A DNA stretch of 23,388 nucleotides from an uncultured Erysipelotrichaceae bacterium (GCA_902795755.1 CADBMO010000035.1:1-23388); one strand, 5' to 3'; positions 17,021 to 23,388 are shown, counted from the stretch's first letter. Numbers and translations: made by a program. The notes: a model not told the origin generated them from the sequence alone.

Positions 17021-17048
17021 ATTATAGCATATATTTTTTTATTTTCAA
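17021..17048 (-). promoter_or_regulatory. Promoter of the 69-aa gene
   Basis: Minus strand -35 TTGAAA (17043-17048), 16-bp spacer, -10 TATAAT (17021-17026) preceded by ATGC, an extended -10 (TGn). Confidence 0.7.
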
Positions 17049-17050
17049 TA

Positions 17051-18733
17051 TTATTTTTTAGAATTGTATAATTTTTTGAAATATCCATTTTCATTTATAA
17101 GCTTTTTATATGTCCCACTTTCCTCTATTACCCCATCTTTTAAAACAAATATTTTATCAACATCTTTTATTGTCTCTAGGCGATGTGCAATTATTATCAT
17201 AGTTTTGTTAGTTAACTTATTAGTAATGTTTTTCATTACCTCTTTTTCGGTAATGTTGTCCATTGCACTAGTTGCTTCATCTAATATTATTATTCTTGAA
17301 TCATCAAAGAATAACCTTGCAAGTGCAACACGCTGCCTTTCACCACCAGACATTCTAACCCCTTTTTCACCTAGTTCAGTGTCCAATCCATTTTCTAACT
17401 TTTCATAAAATTTATCCAAACAAACAAGTTTTATTATTTCAAGTACTTTTTTATCATCGACTTTTTTATCAAATAACAAATTTTCTCGAAGTGTTCCATC
17501 AAATATAGGAGCTTCCTGAGATACATAAGATACATAATCATATAAAGAATTCAAGTTTAAAGTTTTTAATTCTTTACCATCTATTAATATTGAGCCTTTT
17601 TGATACTTTATTAATCCCATCATTAGTTTTATTATGGTTGATTTACCAGAACCAGATTCACCAACTAATGCTACTTTTTCATTTGGTTTTATACAAAATG
17701 ATAAATCTTTTATAACATATTTGTTTTCATATGCAAATGATACGTTTTTAAATTCTATTTTTCCATTTAATATAGAGACTTTTTTACCAATTAATAATGA
17801 TTCGTCATCTAATTCATCTAAAAATGATACATATCTTTTAACGGTTACCTTGTTTAGTTTGTAATCCACATATTCAACGTTAAATATTGCAATAGGTTCG
17901 TATGCCTTCCATAAAAGTGCAATTACCGTAACTACCGCACCAACTGAAATGTCTAGTTTTAATACTGCATATGCAAGTATTAATACCTGTAATATGTTTA
18001 CTATAAATGCAAATGCGGTAAAAAATGTTTCATGTACTAATTTTATTTTAGTTTTAGCATTTACTATGTTTTTTATTCCTTCTTTTGTTACTTTTATTTC
18101 AGTGTCATACTTTTTATTAGTTCTAAAAATAACTAATTCCATAAAACCTCTAACCAAGTGTTTATTTAATACTTCTTGATTAACAAGTATGTTTTCTTTT
18201 AAGTTGTACAATTTCTTTAATATTATGTTTGAAACTAGTATTACTATTAAGTAACCACCTAATATAAATAATACTAATTCTTTTCTTACGTTGTAAATAA
18301 ATAACAAACTAAATAACGCGGTTGGGAGTAACCATCTTAGTATCTTAAGCCAAAAATCTATCATTATGTTAGTTGATGCATTAGCACCATCTTCTACTCT
18401 TTGAGTTAATCTTCCAGTACCAATTTTTTGATATTTTAAATAGTCAATAGTCTTCATCTTTTTTAAAGCTTGTAATTTAAAATCTAAGTATAACTTGTTT
18501 TTCACCTGTTGCTCTGGATAGTTTTCAATGTATCCAAGTATTGTTGATGTAACAAGAAGCAATCCATATATTACAAGCGGAAATATAGTAAGTGTTTTAA
18601 ACTGAAATGCATCTAATATTTTTTGATAATACGTTACGGAATATAGATCTAAAAAGTTTATTGCAACCCCTATTAGAACGTAAAATATTATCATTTTTAA
18701 GTTTTCTTTTAATACTTCTTTAAATAATTTCAT
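17051..18733 (-). CDS. ABC half-exporter (membrane domain fused to ATPase), 560 aa
   Basis: Type IV ABC exporter subunit. Residues about 15-290 carry six hydrophobic segments. The ATPase domain has Walker A GESGSGKST (about 360), Q-loop SQEAPIFDG, signature MSGGERQRVALAR (about 460), Walker B IIILDEATSAMD and the switch His in IIAHRLE. All catalytic residues are present, so a homodimer is possible. The open frame extends 42 codons upstream to ATG 18859, but ATG 18733 fits the family N-terminus and has GAAAGGAAG 6 nt before it. The upstream part coincides with a large RNA hairpin and is better read as leader. Substrate unknown: drug, peptide or lipid are all possible. It is not in an operon with the other exporter. 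Confidence 0.93.
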   Translation of the reverse strand: MKLFKEVLKENLKMIIFYVLIGVAINFLDLYSVTYYQKILDAFQFKTLTIFPLVIYGLLLVTSTILGYIENYPEQQVKNKLYLDFKLQALKKMKTIDYLKYQKIGTGRLTQRVEDGANASTNIMIDFWLKILRWLLPTALFSLLFIYNVRKELVLFILGGYLIVILVSNIILKKLYNLKENILVNQEVLNKHLVRGFMELVIFRTNKKYDTEIKVTKEGIKNIVNAKTKIKLVHETFFTAFAFIVNILQVLILAYAVLKLDISVGAVVTVIALLWKAYEPIAIFNVEYVDYKLNKVTVKRYVSFLDELDDESLLIGKKVSILNGKIEFKNVSFAYENKYVIKDLSFCIKPNEKVALVGESGSGKSTIIKLMMGLIKYQKGSILIDGKELKTLNLNSLYDYVSYVSQEAPIFDGTLRENLLFDKKVDDKKVLEIIKLVCLDKFYEKLENGLDTELGEKGVRMSGGERQRVALARLFFDDSRIIILDEATSAMDNITEKEVMKNITNKLTNKTMIIIAHRLETIKDVDKIFVLKDGVIEESGTYKKLINENGYFKKLYNSKK

Positions 18734-18765
18734 AATAATCTTCCTTTCATTTTTAAGTGTGGCAT
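18730..18765 (-). CDS. Possible 11-codon leader peptide coupled to the ABC exporter
   Basis: On the minus strand ATG 18765 opens a frame encoding MPHLKMKGRLL and ending in TGA at 18730-18732, which overlaps the exporter's ATG as ATGA. A strong SD AAAGGAGG (18776-18783) lies 10 nt upstream and is buried in the 3' arm of the leader hairpin. Overlap, SD and position fit a translation-controlled leader. At this size the coding claim rests on layout alone. Confidence 0.45.
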   Translation of the reverse strand: MPHLKMKGRLL

Positions 18766-18767
18766 AG

Positions 18768-18854
18768 AAAAAGAACCTCCTTTCATGTACAGCAAAAACG
18801 CCACAATTTTTCCTGTGGATTTTTTGCCGTTCATGAGGAGATTCTTTAGGTTCT
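18768..18854 (-). promoter_or_regulatory. Attenuator-like leader hairpin of the ABC exporter
   Basis: Minus-strand RNA folds as AGAAC (18850-18854) with GTTCT, CTCCT (18836-18840) with AGGAG, then CATG/CATG, GCAAAAA (18821-18827) with TTTTTGC (18792-18798), and CCACA (18814-18818) with TGTGG (18801-18805). Five Ts follow, as in an intrinsic terminator. An alternative hairpin pairs AGGTT (18864-18868) with AACCT (18848-18852), which would break the terminator's outer arm. Further upstream TGTAAC/GTTACA (18869-18883) forms another stem. The leader is about 190 nt and less AT-rich than its neighbours. No known riboswitch class recognised. Confidence 0.6.
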
Positions 18855-18929
18855 CTCATTACTAACCTTGTAACAAAGTTACATTTTGGTAACCACGCGC
18901 GAATGGACGAATTACGTAATTACAAAAGT

Positions 18930-18958
18930 ATTATAACATAAATCAATAAAATTATCAA
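18930..18958 (-). promoter_or_regulatory. Promoter of the ABC exporter leader
   Basis: Minus strand -35 TTGATA (18953-18958), 17-bp spacer, -10 TATAAT (18930-18935). An inverted repeat AATTCAT/ATGAATT (18958-18964 and 18975-18981) borders the -35 and may be an operator. Confidence 0.75.
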
Positions 18959-19012
18959 ATTCATGACTAATTATATGAATTATAACCATAATAATTTTGA
19001 AAGGAGATATTT

Positions 19013-19204
19013 ATGACACAAAAAGAATTACTATACACAGAAGATGCGGTTAAACATGAATGTAACATAATCAGTATACTTGATTATATGGAAAATAATT
19101 TAGAAGATGAGGATTTAGTAACGTTCGTAAAAGATGAAATAAAATCACATAATAAAGCAAAAAAAGAACTAATGAATTTATTAAAGGAGAATGTAAATGA
19201 CTGA
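19013..19204 (+). CDS. Small helical protein, CotF-like, 63 aa
   Basis: Predicted to be two helices: KELLYTEDAVKHECNIISI and DLVTFVKDEIKSHNKAKKEL. The pattern of a DA..HE.. helix followed by a .F...I..H helix is like Coat F spore-coat domains, though the match is weaker than for its partner. ATG 19013 has GAAAGGAG 6 nt upstream. It overlaps the next gene by 8 nt and is certainly coexpressed with it. A sporulation or surface role is inferred from the partner. Confidence 0.75.
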   Translation: MTQKELLYTEDAVKHECNIISILDYMENNLEDEDLVTFVKDEIKSHNKAKKELMNLLKENVND

Positions 19205-19442
19205 TCAAGTAATGTTGGATAATTATATACTTGCTTTAAAAGCAACGGTTGAAGTATACGTTCATGGAACGCTTGAATCTTCTAACGAAAGCGTAAGACA
19301 AACTCTAAAAGATTGTTTAAACGATACAATGACTCATCAAGCTAATACGTATGATATTATGGCTAGCTATGGTTGGTATACCGTAAATAATATTAAGTCT
19401 AAAGAAATAGAAAAAACATTAACAAATCTAGAACAAAATTAA
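19197..19442 (+). CDS. CotF-family spore coat-like protein, 81 aa
   Basis: Matches the Coat F family pattern: MLDNYILALKATVEVYVHGTL, then LKDCLNDTMTHQANTYDIMASYGWY, where the H-Q-x-x-x-Y-D-x-M-x-x-x-GWY block is the hallmark. Length is typical of the short single-domain members. ATG 19197 has AAAGGAG 7 nt upstream and overlaps the stop of the first gene (ATGACTGA). In spore formers such proteins coat the spore, but homologs occur in lineages where sporulation is unproven. It ends at a shared bidirectional terminator. Confidence 0.85.
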   Translation: MTDQVMLDNYILALKATVEVYVHGTLESSNESVRQTLKDCLNDTMTHQANTYDIMASYGWYTVNNIKSKEIEKTLTNLEQN

Positions 19443-19464
19443 AAGAACACATAAGTGTTCTTTT
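19441..19464. terminator. Bidirectional terminator
   Basis: Perfect stem AAAAGAACAC/GTGTTCTTTT with loop ATAA between the convergent CotF-like gene and ABC exporter gene. Both stop codons lie at the edges. Confidence 0.88.
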
Positions 19465-21193
19465 ATTCTATATTTTCTGTTTCATATAGTTTTTTATAAA
19501 TTTTACTACGTTTTAATAATTGTTCATGAGTACCTTCTGCTTTTATCTTCCCATCATCTAAAACAAGTATTCTATCACAATTAACTATTGTTGATAATCT
19601 ATGTGCAATAATAAGTATTGTATAATCATCTTTTAGATTATCAATAGCTTGTTGAATCTTACTTTGTGTTTCATTATCTAGTGCACTAGTTGCCTCATCA
19701 AATAATATTATCTTGGTTTCTTGAATAAATGCTCTTGCTATTGCAAGTCTTTGTCTTTGTCCACCAGATAGTATTACCCCACTTTCTCCAACTACAGTAT
19801 CATAACCAGCAGGTAATGTTTCAATGAAATCATCTAAGCATGCTAAATGACAAGCCCTTTTAATTTCTTCATCTGTAACGCCGTCTTTTACTAGTCTTAA
19901 ATTATCAGCAATACTCATATTAAAAATATAAGGATTTTGACTAATTATTGTAATGTTACCTCTTATAGAGTCTTCATCTAATTCTTTAATATCTACACCA
20001 TCTATTTTTATACTACCAGATTGAATATCATACATCTTACAAAGTAGTGAAAAAATAGTAGTTTTTCCTGCACCTGATTTACCCACAAAGGCAACCGTTT
20101 CATTTTTGTTTATTTTAAACGATAAATTATTAAGTACTTTTTTACCATCATCATAGCTAAAGTTTACATTTGTAAATGAAAAGTTACCCTTTACATCATC
20201 AAGATGTCTCTTACCGAAACGTTCTTTTTTAAACTCAGTACTATCTAATATAGAAAATACTCTATTTGTAGATAAATTAAAGTTTTTAAACTCAGTTAAT
20301 AAATCACTTACTTTTTCCATTAAATTAGTAAGTAATCTAGTCCTATATGAAAAGACTATAATAGCACTTGCAACCGTAATATTACCTTCCTTTATTAAGA
20401 ATATTATTAAAAATACTAATCCAAATTCTGCTAATGCTTGAATGATATTTATTAAGCAGTTAAAATCCATTTCTACATTTCTCATTTTAAATATTTTAAT
20501 GTTCATAAGCTTAATACTATCTTTTAGTCTATCAATAAATGATTTTTTTGCATCAAGCATTTTAATATCTCTAACTCCGCGAACAAGCTCATTTAAAAGA
20601 CTCCAAGTACCTTCCATTTGTTCACGAAATTCTTTATCCTTTTTATTAAATTTATTAACTTTTAGTAAATTAACAAGTACTAGTATTAAAGATATTATTG
20701 CATAGTATATAAATACCATTTTATTAATTACAAATACTGCAACAAATATACCAACATCACTTAATAGACCAGTTAAATGGCCCATTCCCATAGTAAATAT
20801 TCTACTCATTTCATCAGTATCTCTACCTAATCTTTGAGTAAACTTACCCGTAGAGTTTTTATCCATATCACTAACTTCTATTTTAAGTATCTCTTTACTT
20901 AAATCTATTTGTATATCACTAGTAGTTCCTCTAAAAAACTTTTGGGTGTTACGTCTTAATAATACTCTTGCTAAAGCACTTACCACTGCTATTATTAAAA
21001 CTACAACAGTTGCCCCTATTAATTCTTCATATACGTTTGTTGTAAGTGATAACAATTGTTTAGAACCATATATCGGAATAACTATGTTAGCAGTTATGAA
21101 TATAACGCAGCAAAATAATTGTATATATAAACTTTTTTTATACTTTTTACCATATTTATATACTCTCTTTAAGTTTTTTATAGTTTCTTTCAT
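19463..21193 (-). CDS. ABC half-exporter (membrane domain fused to ATPase), 576 aa
   Basis: Type IV ABC exporter subunit, distinct from the one at 17051-18733. The N-terminal half has six hydrophobic segments with the coupling-helix-like STGKFTQRLGRDTDEM. The ATPase domain has Walker A GKSGAGKTT (about 370), Q-loop SQNPYIFN, signature LSGGQRQRLAIAR, Walker B IILFDEATSALD and switch His in IIAHRLS. It is complete, so it can act as a homodimer or pair with another half-exporter. It starts 4 nt after the GNAT stop, with AGGAAGTG as SD, and is the last gene of the kinase-GNAT-exporter operon. Substrate unknown. Confidence 0.94.
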   Translation of the reverse strand: MKETIKNLKRVYKYGKKYKKSLYIQLFCCVIFITANIVIPIYGSKQLLSLTTNVYEELIGATVVVLIIAVVSALARVLLRRNTQKFFRGTTSDIQIDLSKEILKIEVSDMDKNSTGKFTQRLGRDTDEMSRIFTMGMGHLTGLLSDVGIFVAVFVINKMVFIYYAIISLILVLVNLLKVNKFNKKDKEFREQMEGTWSLLNELVRGVRDIKMLDAKKSFIDRLKDSIKLMNIKIFKMRNVEMDFNCLINIIQALAEFGLVFLIIFLIKEGNITVASAIIVFSYRTRLLTNLMEKVSDLLTEFKNFNLSTNRVFSILDSTEFKKERFGKRHLDDVKGNFSFTNVNFSYDDGKKVLNNLSFKINKNETVAFVGKSGAGKTTIFSLLCKMYDIQSGSIKIDGVDIKELDEDSIRGNITIISQNPYIFNMSIADNLRLVKDGVTDEEIKRACHLACLDDFIETLPAGYDTVVGESGVILSGGQRQRLAIARAFIQETKIILFDEATSALDNETQSKIQQAIDNLKDDYTILIIAHRLSTIVNCDRILVLDDGKIKAEGTHEQLLKRSKIYKKLYETENIE

Positions 21194-21197
21194 AGTA

Positions 21198-21746
21198 TCA
21201 CTTCCTATTTTTAAAATACATTTCCTTTGTTATTAATAATTGATTTACTACTTCTTTTTTTCCAAACCTAGTATACTCTTTTGTAACATTAGTCTTTATA
21301 AAACCTGCTTTTTTAAAAATCTTTTGTGCTGCAACTCTATAATCCGGAATCAAATCTGTTAATTCGTTTATGTCATTTTTTTCAAAAGCAATTCTTTCTA
21401 ATTCCATTAATGCATCATACGAATAACCTTTACCACGATGCTTAGCTTCTATTATTATTCCCATACCATTAACATCACCATCTGGATAATAATATATTTC
21501 TCCTACTGGTTCATTATTGGCATATATATATGCAAAATACTTTTCAGGTTCTTTATCAATCCATTTGCTATACCAATCTTCTTTTAACTCTTTTAAAGTC
21601 CTTTTAATCGTTCCAGTTTCATAGTCATATCCTTTTATGTCTATATCATACCCCGCATTATAATCCATGGTTTCAGGATCCATCATAAGCTTTTGTCTAT
21701 ATAACATTTCATCTTTACTTGGAACTTTAAAGTATATTTTGCTCAC
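21198..21746 (-). CDS. GNAT-family N-acetyltransferase, 182 aa
   Basis: Acetyl-CoA-dependent acyltransferase fold: strand FAYIYANNEPVGEIYYY, strand NGMGIIIE, the acetyl-CoA loop HRGKGYS (R-G-x-G-x type), helix YDALMELERIAFE, and AAQKIFKKAGFI. The open frame begins at 21815 inside the kinase gene, but GTG 21746 is chosen: AAGGTG lies 5 nt upstream, and it starts 4 nt after the kinase stop. The N-terminal 75 residues before the fold are unusual and may shape substrate choice. The acceptor could be a small molecule, peptide or protein N-terminus; the sequence alone does not say. Confidence 0.9.
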   Translation of the reverse strand: MSKIYFKVPSKDEMLYRQKLMMDPETMDYNAGYDIDIKGYDYETGTIKRTLKELKEDWYSKWIDKEPEKYFAYIYANNEPVGEIYYYPDGDVNGMGIIIEAKHRGKGYSYDALMELERIAFEKNDINELTDLIPDYRVAAQKIFKKAGFIKTNVTKEYTRFGKKEVVNQLLITKEMYFKNRK

Positions 21747-21750
21747 GTTA

Positions 21751-22239
21751 TCACCTTCTAACAACATAAATAACGTCAACTTCGTCTTTAGTAGGTTCTT
21801 CCCATTTTGAATCAAGTTTTTTTAGTAATCCTTCGTCTAAATAAAAATCAGAACCTCCATTGCCTTCTTCAATACGTTTATTTCTTTCCAAAATATTTTG
21901 CTTCCAAGTATCATCATCAACATATACATAATGCAATTCACATTCAACATTATTATCCCTATAATACTTAACAATATTTTCTCTATCTTTTTTTGACCAT
22001 AGTCCTCTTTCAAATATAACATTTGCACCAGCTTTTGCTATTTCTCCTACCTTTTTTGTTAAATAATTATTTAATCTCTTTGAAAAAACGTTATAAAATT
22101 CACCTTGTTCATTATTTATTAATTCATAAGTTGCTTCATCTGGTGATATTATTACCGCATTTAAAGAATCTTTTATTTTTCTTGAGTAGTAGCTTTTTCC
22201 ACTTGCTATTTTTCCACAAACTATTATTACTTTTCCCAT
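21751..22239 (-). CDS. P-loop kinase-like ATPase (AAA_33 type), 162 aa
   Basis: The Walker A loop is at residues 9-16 (GKIASGKS), followed by ISPDEATYEL, where Asp could act on the phosphate acceptor. VIFERGLWSKKDREN resembles the Walker B and lid region of small-molecule kinases related to polynucleotide kinase, zeta toxin and chloramphenicol phosphotransferase. A Lys/Arg-rich lid (ILERNKRIEEGN) follows. The substrate cannot be named. ATG 22239 has AAGGAGGT 4 nt upstream. It is the first gene of an operon with the GNAT enzyme and the ABC exporter. No toxin-antitoxin partner is apparent. Confidence 0.88.
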   Translation of the reverse strand: MGKVIIVCGKIASGKSYYSRKIKDSLNAVIISPDEATYELINNEQGEFYNVFSKRLNNYLTKKVGEIAKAGANVIFERGLWSKKDRENIVKYYRDNNVECELHYVYVDDDTWKQNILERNKRIEEGNGGSDFYLDEGLLKKLDSKWEEPTKDEVDVIYVVRR

Positions 22240-22274
22240 AATTACCTCCTTATTTTACGTTTATTATTACTTTT

Positions 22275-22303
22275 ATTATACAATAAAAAGCTCATCATAT
22301 ATA
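22275..22303 (-). promoter_or_regulatory. Probable promoter of the kinase-GNAT-exporter operon
   Basis: Minus strand perfect -10 TATAAT (22275-22280). The -35 at 17 bp (TATATA, 22298-22303) is poor and sits in the loop of a terminator. The operon may rely partly on read-through from the small gene upstream. Confidence 0.45.
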
Positions 22304-22312
22304 GATGAGTTT
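22285..22312 (-). terminator. Terminator after the 26-28 codon gene
   Basis: Stem CTCATC/GATGAG (22291-22296 with 22304-22309), 7-nt loop, five Ts on the minus strand. A small hairpin ATTAG/CTAAT lies between the small ORF stop and this stem. Confidence 0.75.
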
Positions 22313-22341
22313 TATGCACGTAAAATAAGATTAGCAACTAA

Positions 22342-22428
22342 TTAGTATGCTAAAAGAAGTGCGATAGACCCACTATATATGTTATTAATATTTAAGTTTA
22401 ATCTTGTTTTGATTAATTTCATTTCCAT
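22342..22428 (-). CDS. Tiny peptide gene, 26-28 aa, with own promoter and terminator
   Basis: ATG 22428 (or 22422) opens a frame starting MEMKLIKTRLNL and ending SGSIALLLAY, stop TAA at 22342. AAGGAG (22433-22438) is 4 nt from the first ATG and 10 nt from the second. A consensus promoter (22454-22482) and a terminator (22285-22312) bracket it. The product is basic at the N-terminus and hydrophobic at the C-terminus, with three Leu codons in a row just before the end. It could be a secreted or signalling peptide, a small toxin, a membrane micropeptide, or a leader peptide for attenuation of the exporter operon. No family recognised. Confidence 0.6.
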   Translation of the reverse strand: MEMKLIKTRLNLNINNIYSGSIALLLAY

Positions 22429-22453
22429 CACACTCCTTTCCTTTTTCAAGTAC

Positions 22454-22482
22454 ATAATATACTAAAAGAAAAAAGTTGTCAA
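22454..22482 (-). promoter_or_regulatory. Strong promoter of the tiny peptide gene
   Basis: Minus strand consensus -35 TTGACA (22477-22482), 17-bp spacer, -10 TATTAT (22454-22459). The -35 is part of an arm of the preceding terminator. Confidence 0.8.
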
Positions 22483-22501
22483 CCTTTTTATTTGACAACT
22501 T
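22469..22501 (-). terminator. Terminator of the coiled-coil membrane protein gene
   Basis: Perfect 10-bp stem AAGTTGTCAA/TTGACAACTT with a 9-nt loop and six Ts on the minus strand. Confidence 0.88.
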
Positions 22502-23003
22502 AGTATGTTTTCTTACCTTTTACTAGATATATTATAAACGCTGCTAATGCACCTAACCCTGCAATAGAACCGCCAATAATATAGAAAATTTGGTAGGACA
22601 TTGGTGCAACTTTACTATAATATTCAGTATAATCATAGCTTTTTATTGTTGAATCTTCAGATTCTAATTTATTCATTGTTATTTGAATTTCTTGTAATTC
22701 TCTTTGGCATTTGCTTTGTTTTTCAACCCAACCATCACTACCAGTAACAATTGAATCACATTCATTTACCTTAGAATCATGCTCTGCCTTAGCTTCATCA
22801 TATTCTTTTTTTATTTCTTCTAATCTTTTGTTAGCTGCATCAACCTTACTTTGTGATTCTTTTAATGCTGCTGCATATCTTTCTTTATTAATCCTTTTTG
22901 CATCATTTTGTTTGTACAAACCAAAACCAGCAACTAGTAGACCAATAACAACACATATTATTAAAATTAGTAGTGGTAGTGGTAATCCTTTCCTTTTTTC
23001 CAT
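22500..23003 (-). CDS. Membrane protein with central coiled coil, 167 aa
   Basis: Hydrophobic helices at about residues 9-31 (PLPLLILIICVVIGLLVAGF) and 138-161 flank a charged coiled coil (residues 38-120, heptad-rich AAALKESQSKVDAANKRLEE). Two Cys (NECDSI and SKCQRE) sit near the middle and may form a disulfide. Topology suggests a hairpin with the coiled coil outside the membrane. No family recognised. The frame opens at 23084, but ATG 23003 has AAAGGAG 7 nt upstream, a good promoter just before it, and starts with the first membrane helix, so the shorter form is preferred. Single-gene unit. Confidence 0.85.
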   Translation of the reverse strand: MEKRKGLPLPLLILIICVVIGLLVAGFGLYKQNDAKRINKERYAAALKESQSKVDAANKRLEEIKKEYDEAKAEHDSKVNECDSIVTGSDGWVEKQSKCQRELQEIQITMNKLESEDSTIKSYDYTEYYSKVAPMSYQIFYIIGGSIAGLGALAAFIIYLVKGKKTY

Positions 23004-23034
23004 TCCTATACTCCTTTCATTATCTTTTAATTTA

Positions 23035-23063
23035 ATAATACTATTAATTAAAAAATGCGTCAA
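23035..23063 (-). promoter_or_regulatory. Promoter of the coiled-coil membrane protein gene
   Basis: Minus strand -35 TTGACG (23058-23063), 17-bp spacer, -10 TATTAT (23035-23040). It supports ATG 23003 and excludes the longer reading frame. Confidence 0.75.
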
Positions 23064-23100
23064 TATTATAAGAATATATTTCATGATAAATTTTCCAAAT

Positions 23101-23123
23101 AAAAAAGAAGCTTAAAGCTTCTT
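23101..23123 (-). terminator. Terminator of the ABC-2 permease gene
   Basis: Stem AAGAAGC/GCTTCTT with a 5-nt loop and a T run on the minus strand, immediately after the permease stop. Confidence 0.82.
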
Positions 23124-23388
23124 AAGATCCAGTGGATGAATACTTTTTCATACCTAGTTTAAATATTAATAAACAAGGTATTAAATATATAATTGTTATA
23201 AGTGGTGAAAAGGCAAATAAATGATTGTCATTTTTACCTAAGATATATAAAAGTGGATAATAATTTACAAAGGCATAAGGAATAATAAATGTAAAAAAGT
23301 ATGCGAACCCTTTTTTAAATATTCCTATTGGATACTGTGCCATATACCTTCCACCATCAGTAAATACGTTTCTAACTTCTAAACCTTG
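23122..23388 (-). CDS. ABC-2 type permease (PF06182-like), C-terminal fragment
   Basis: The frame is open to the right window edge: 88 codons plus stop are visible and the 5' end lies outside. RNVFTDGGRYMAQYPIGIF, FFTFIIPYAFVNYYPLLYIL and the end KKYSSTGS are hallmarks of the ABC-2 family permease group PF06182 (formerly DUF990). These usually work with a second permease of the same kind and an ATPase in drug or lipid export. Two hydrophobic segments (about FAYFFTFIIPYAF and PLITIIYLIPCLLIF) remain. The ATG at 23343 is internal. Partner genes would be expected just outside the window on the right. Confidence 0.9.
   Translation of the reverse strand, partial: QGLEVRNVFTDGGRYMAQYPIGIFKKGFAYFFTFIIPYAFVNYYPLLYILGKNDNHLFAFSPLITIIYLIPCLLIFKLGMKKYSSTGS

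Noticed and set aside
18734..18859. N-terminal 42-residue extension of the first ABC exporter
   Set aside because: It coincides with the long RNA hairpin, is not typical of the family, and ATG 18733 has a good SD. It is kept only as a minor alternative in the leader finding.
18879..18896. Five-codon frame GTG...ATG TAA (MVTKM) in the exporter leader
   Set aside because: No SD precedes it; a frame this short occurs by chance.
23004..23084. N-terminal extension of the coiled-coil membrane protein
   Set aside because: The promoter at 23035-23063 lies inside it and AAAGGAG marks ATG 23003.
1..23388. CRISPR arrays, insertion sequences, tRNA or rRNA genes
   Set aside because: No regularly spaced direct repeats, transposase-like frames, terminal inverted repeats or cloverleaf sequences were seen on either strand.

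Overview
The window is AT-rich DNA with Bacillota-style hardware. It has a T-box leader on leuS, a glmS ribozyme, strong AAGGAG ribosome-binding sites, near-consensus sigma-A promoters with 17-bp spacers, short U-tailed terminators, and a pair of CotF-like spore-coat genes. TGG encodes Trp, and several genes end in TGA, so this is the standard bacterial code and not the Mycoplasma code. BspA-type leucine-rich repeats, FIVAR repeats, glycine-rich and GLUG domains suggest a host-associated, probably gut, member of the Bacilli (RF39 or Erysipelotrichales-like). That placement is inference only.

Layout. Positions 1-6415 (minus strand) hold a two-gene surface operon. A 924-aa FIVAR-repeat protein anchored at both ends overlaps by 8 nt a giant mosaic surface protein that runs off the left edge. 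Positions 6500-9550 are a leucine T-box operon: T-box leader, small membrane protein, leuS. Positions 9557-11413 encode an LRR protein with an unfamiliar C-terminal domain. It is divergent, through interleaved promoters, from a fused MnmL-MnmM tRNA wobble-uridine enzyme (11490-12926, plus strand). Positions 12941-14544 are a three-gene operon: a DUF1292 protein, a small unknown, and a prepilin-like or lipoprotein-like exported protein. Positions 14600-14723 contain a promoter, three hairpins and a terminator, a candidate small RNA. Positions 14748-16779 are glmS with its ribozyme.

The right half is dominated by export. An ABC half-exporter (17051-18733) has a long structured leader containing a terminator-like hairpin and an 11-codon ORF coupled to the transporter by ATGA. 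Two overlapping plus-strand CotF-like genes follow. Next is an operon of a P-loop kinase-like protein, a GNAT acetyltransferase and a second ABC half-exporter (19463-22239). Just upstream lies an easily missed 26-28 codon gene with its own promoter, ribosome-binding site and terminator. A coiled-coil membrane protein and the 3' end of an ABC-2 permease close the window.

The most interesting possibilities are the two ABC exporters, each preceded by a tiny ORF and a terminator hairpin (possible ribosome-sensing attenuation, or in one case an exported peptide), and the candidate small RNA behind glmS. Most intergenic regions are fully used, and several promoters have their -35 box inside the terminator of the gene before.
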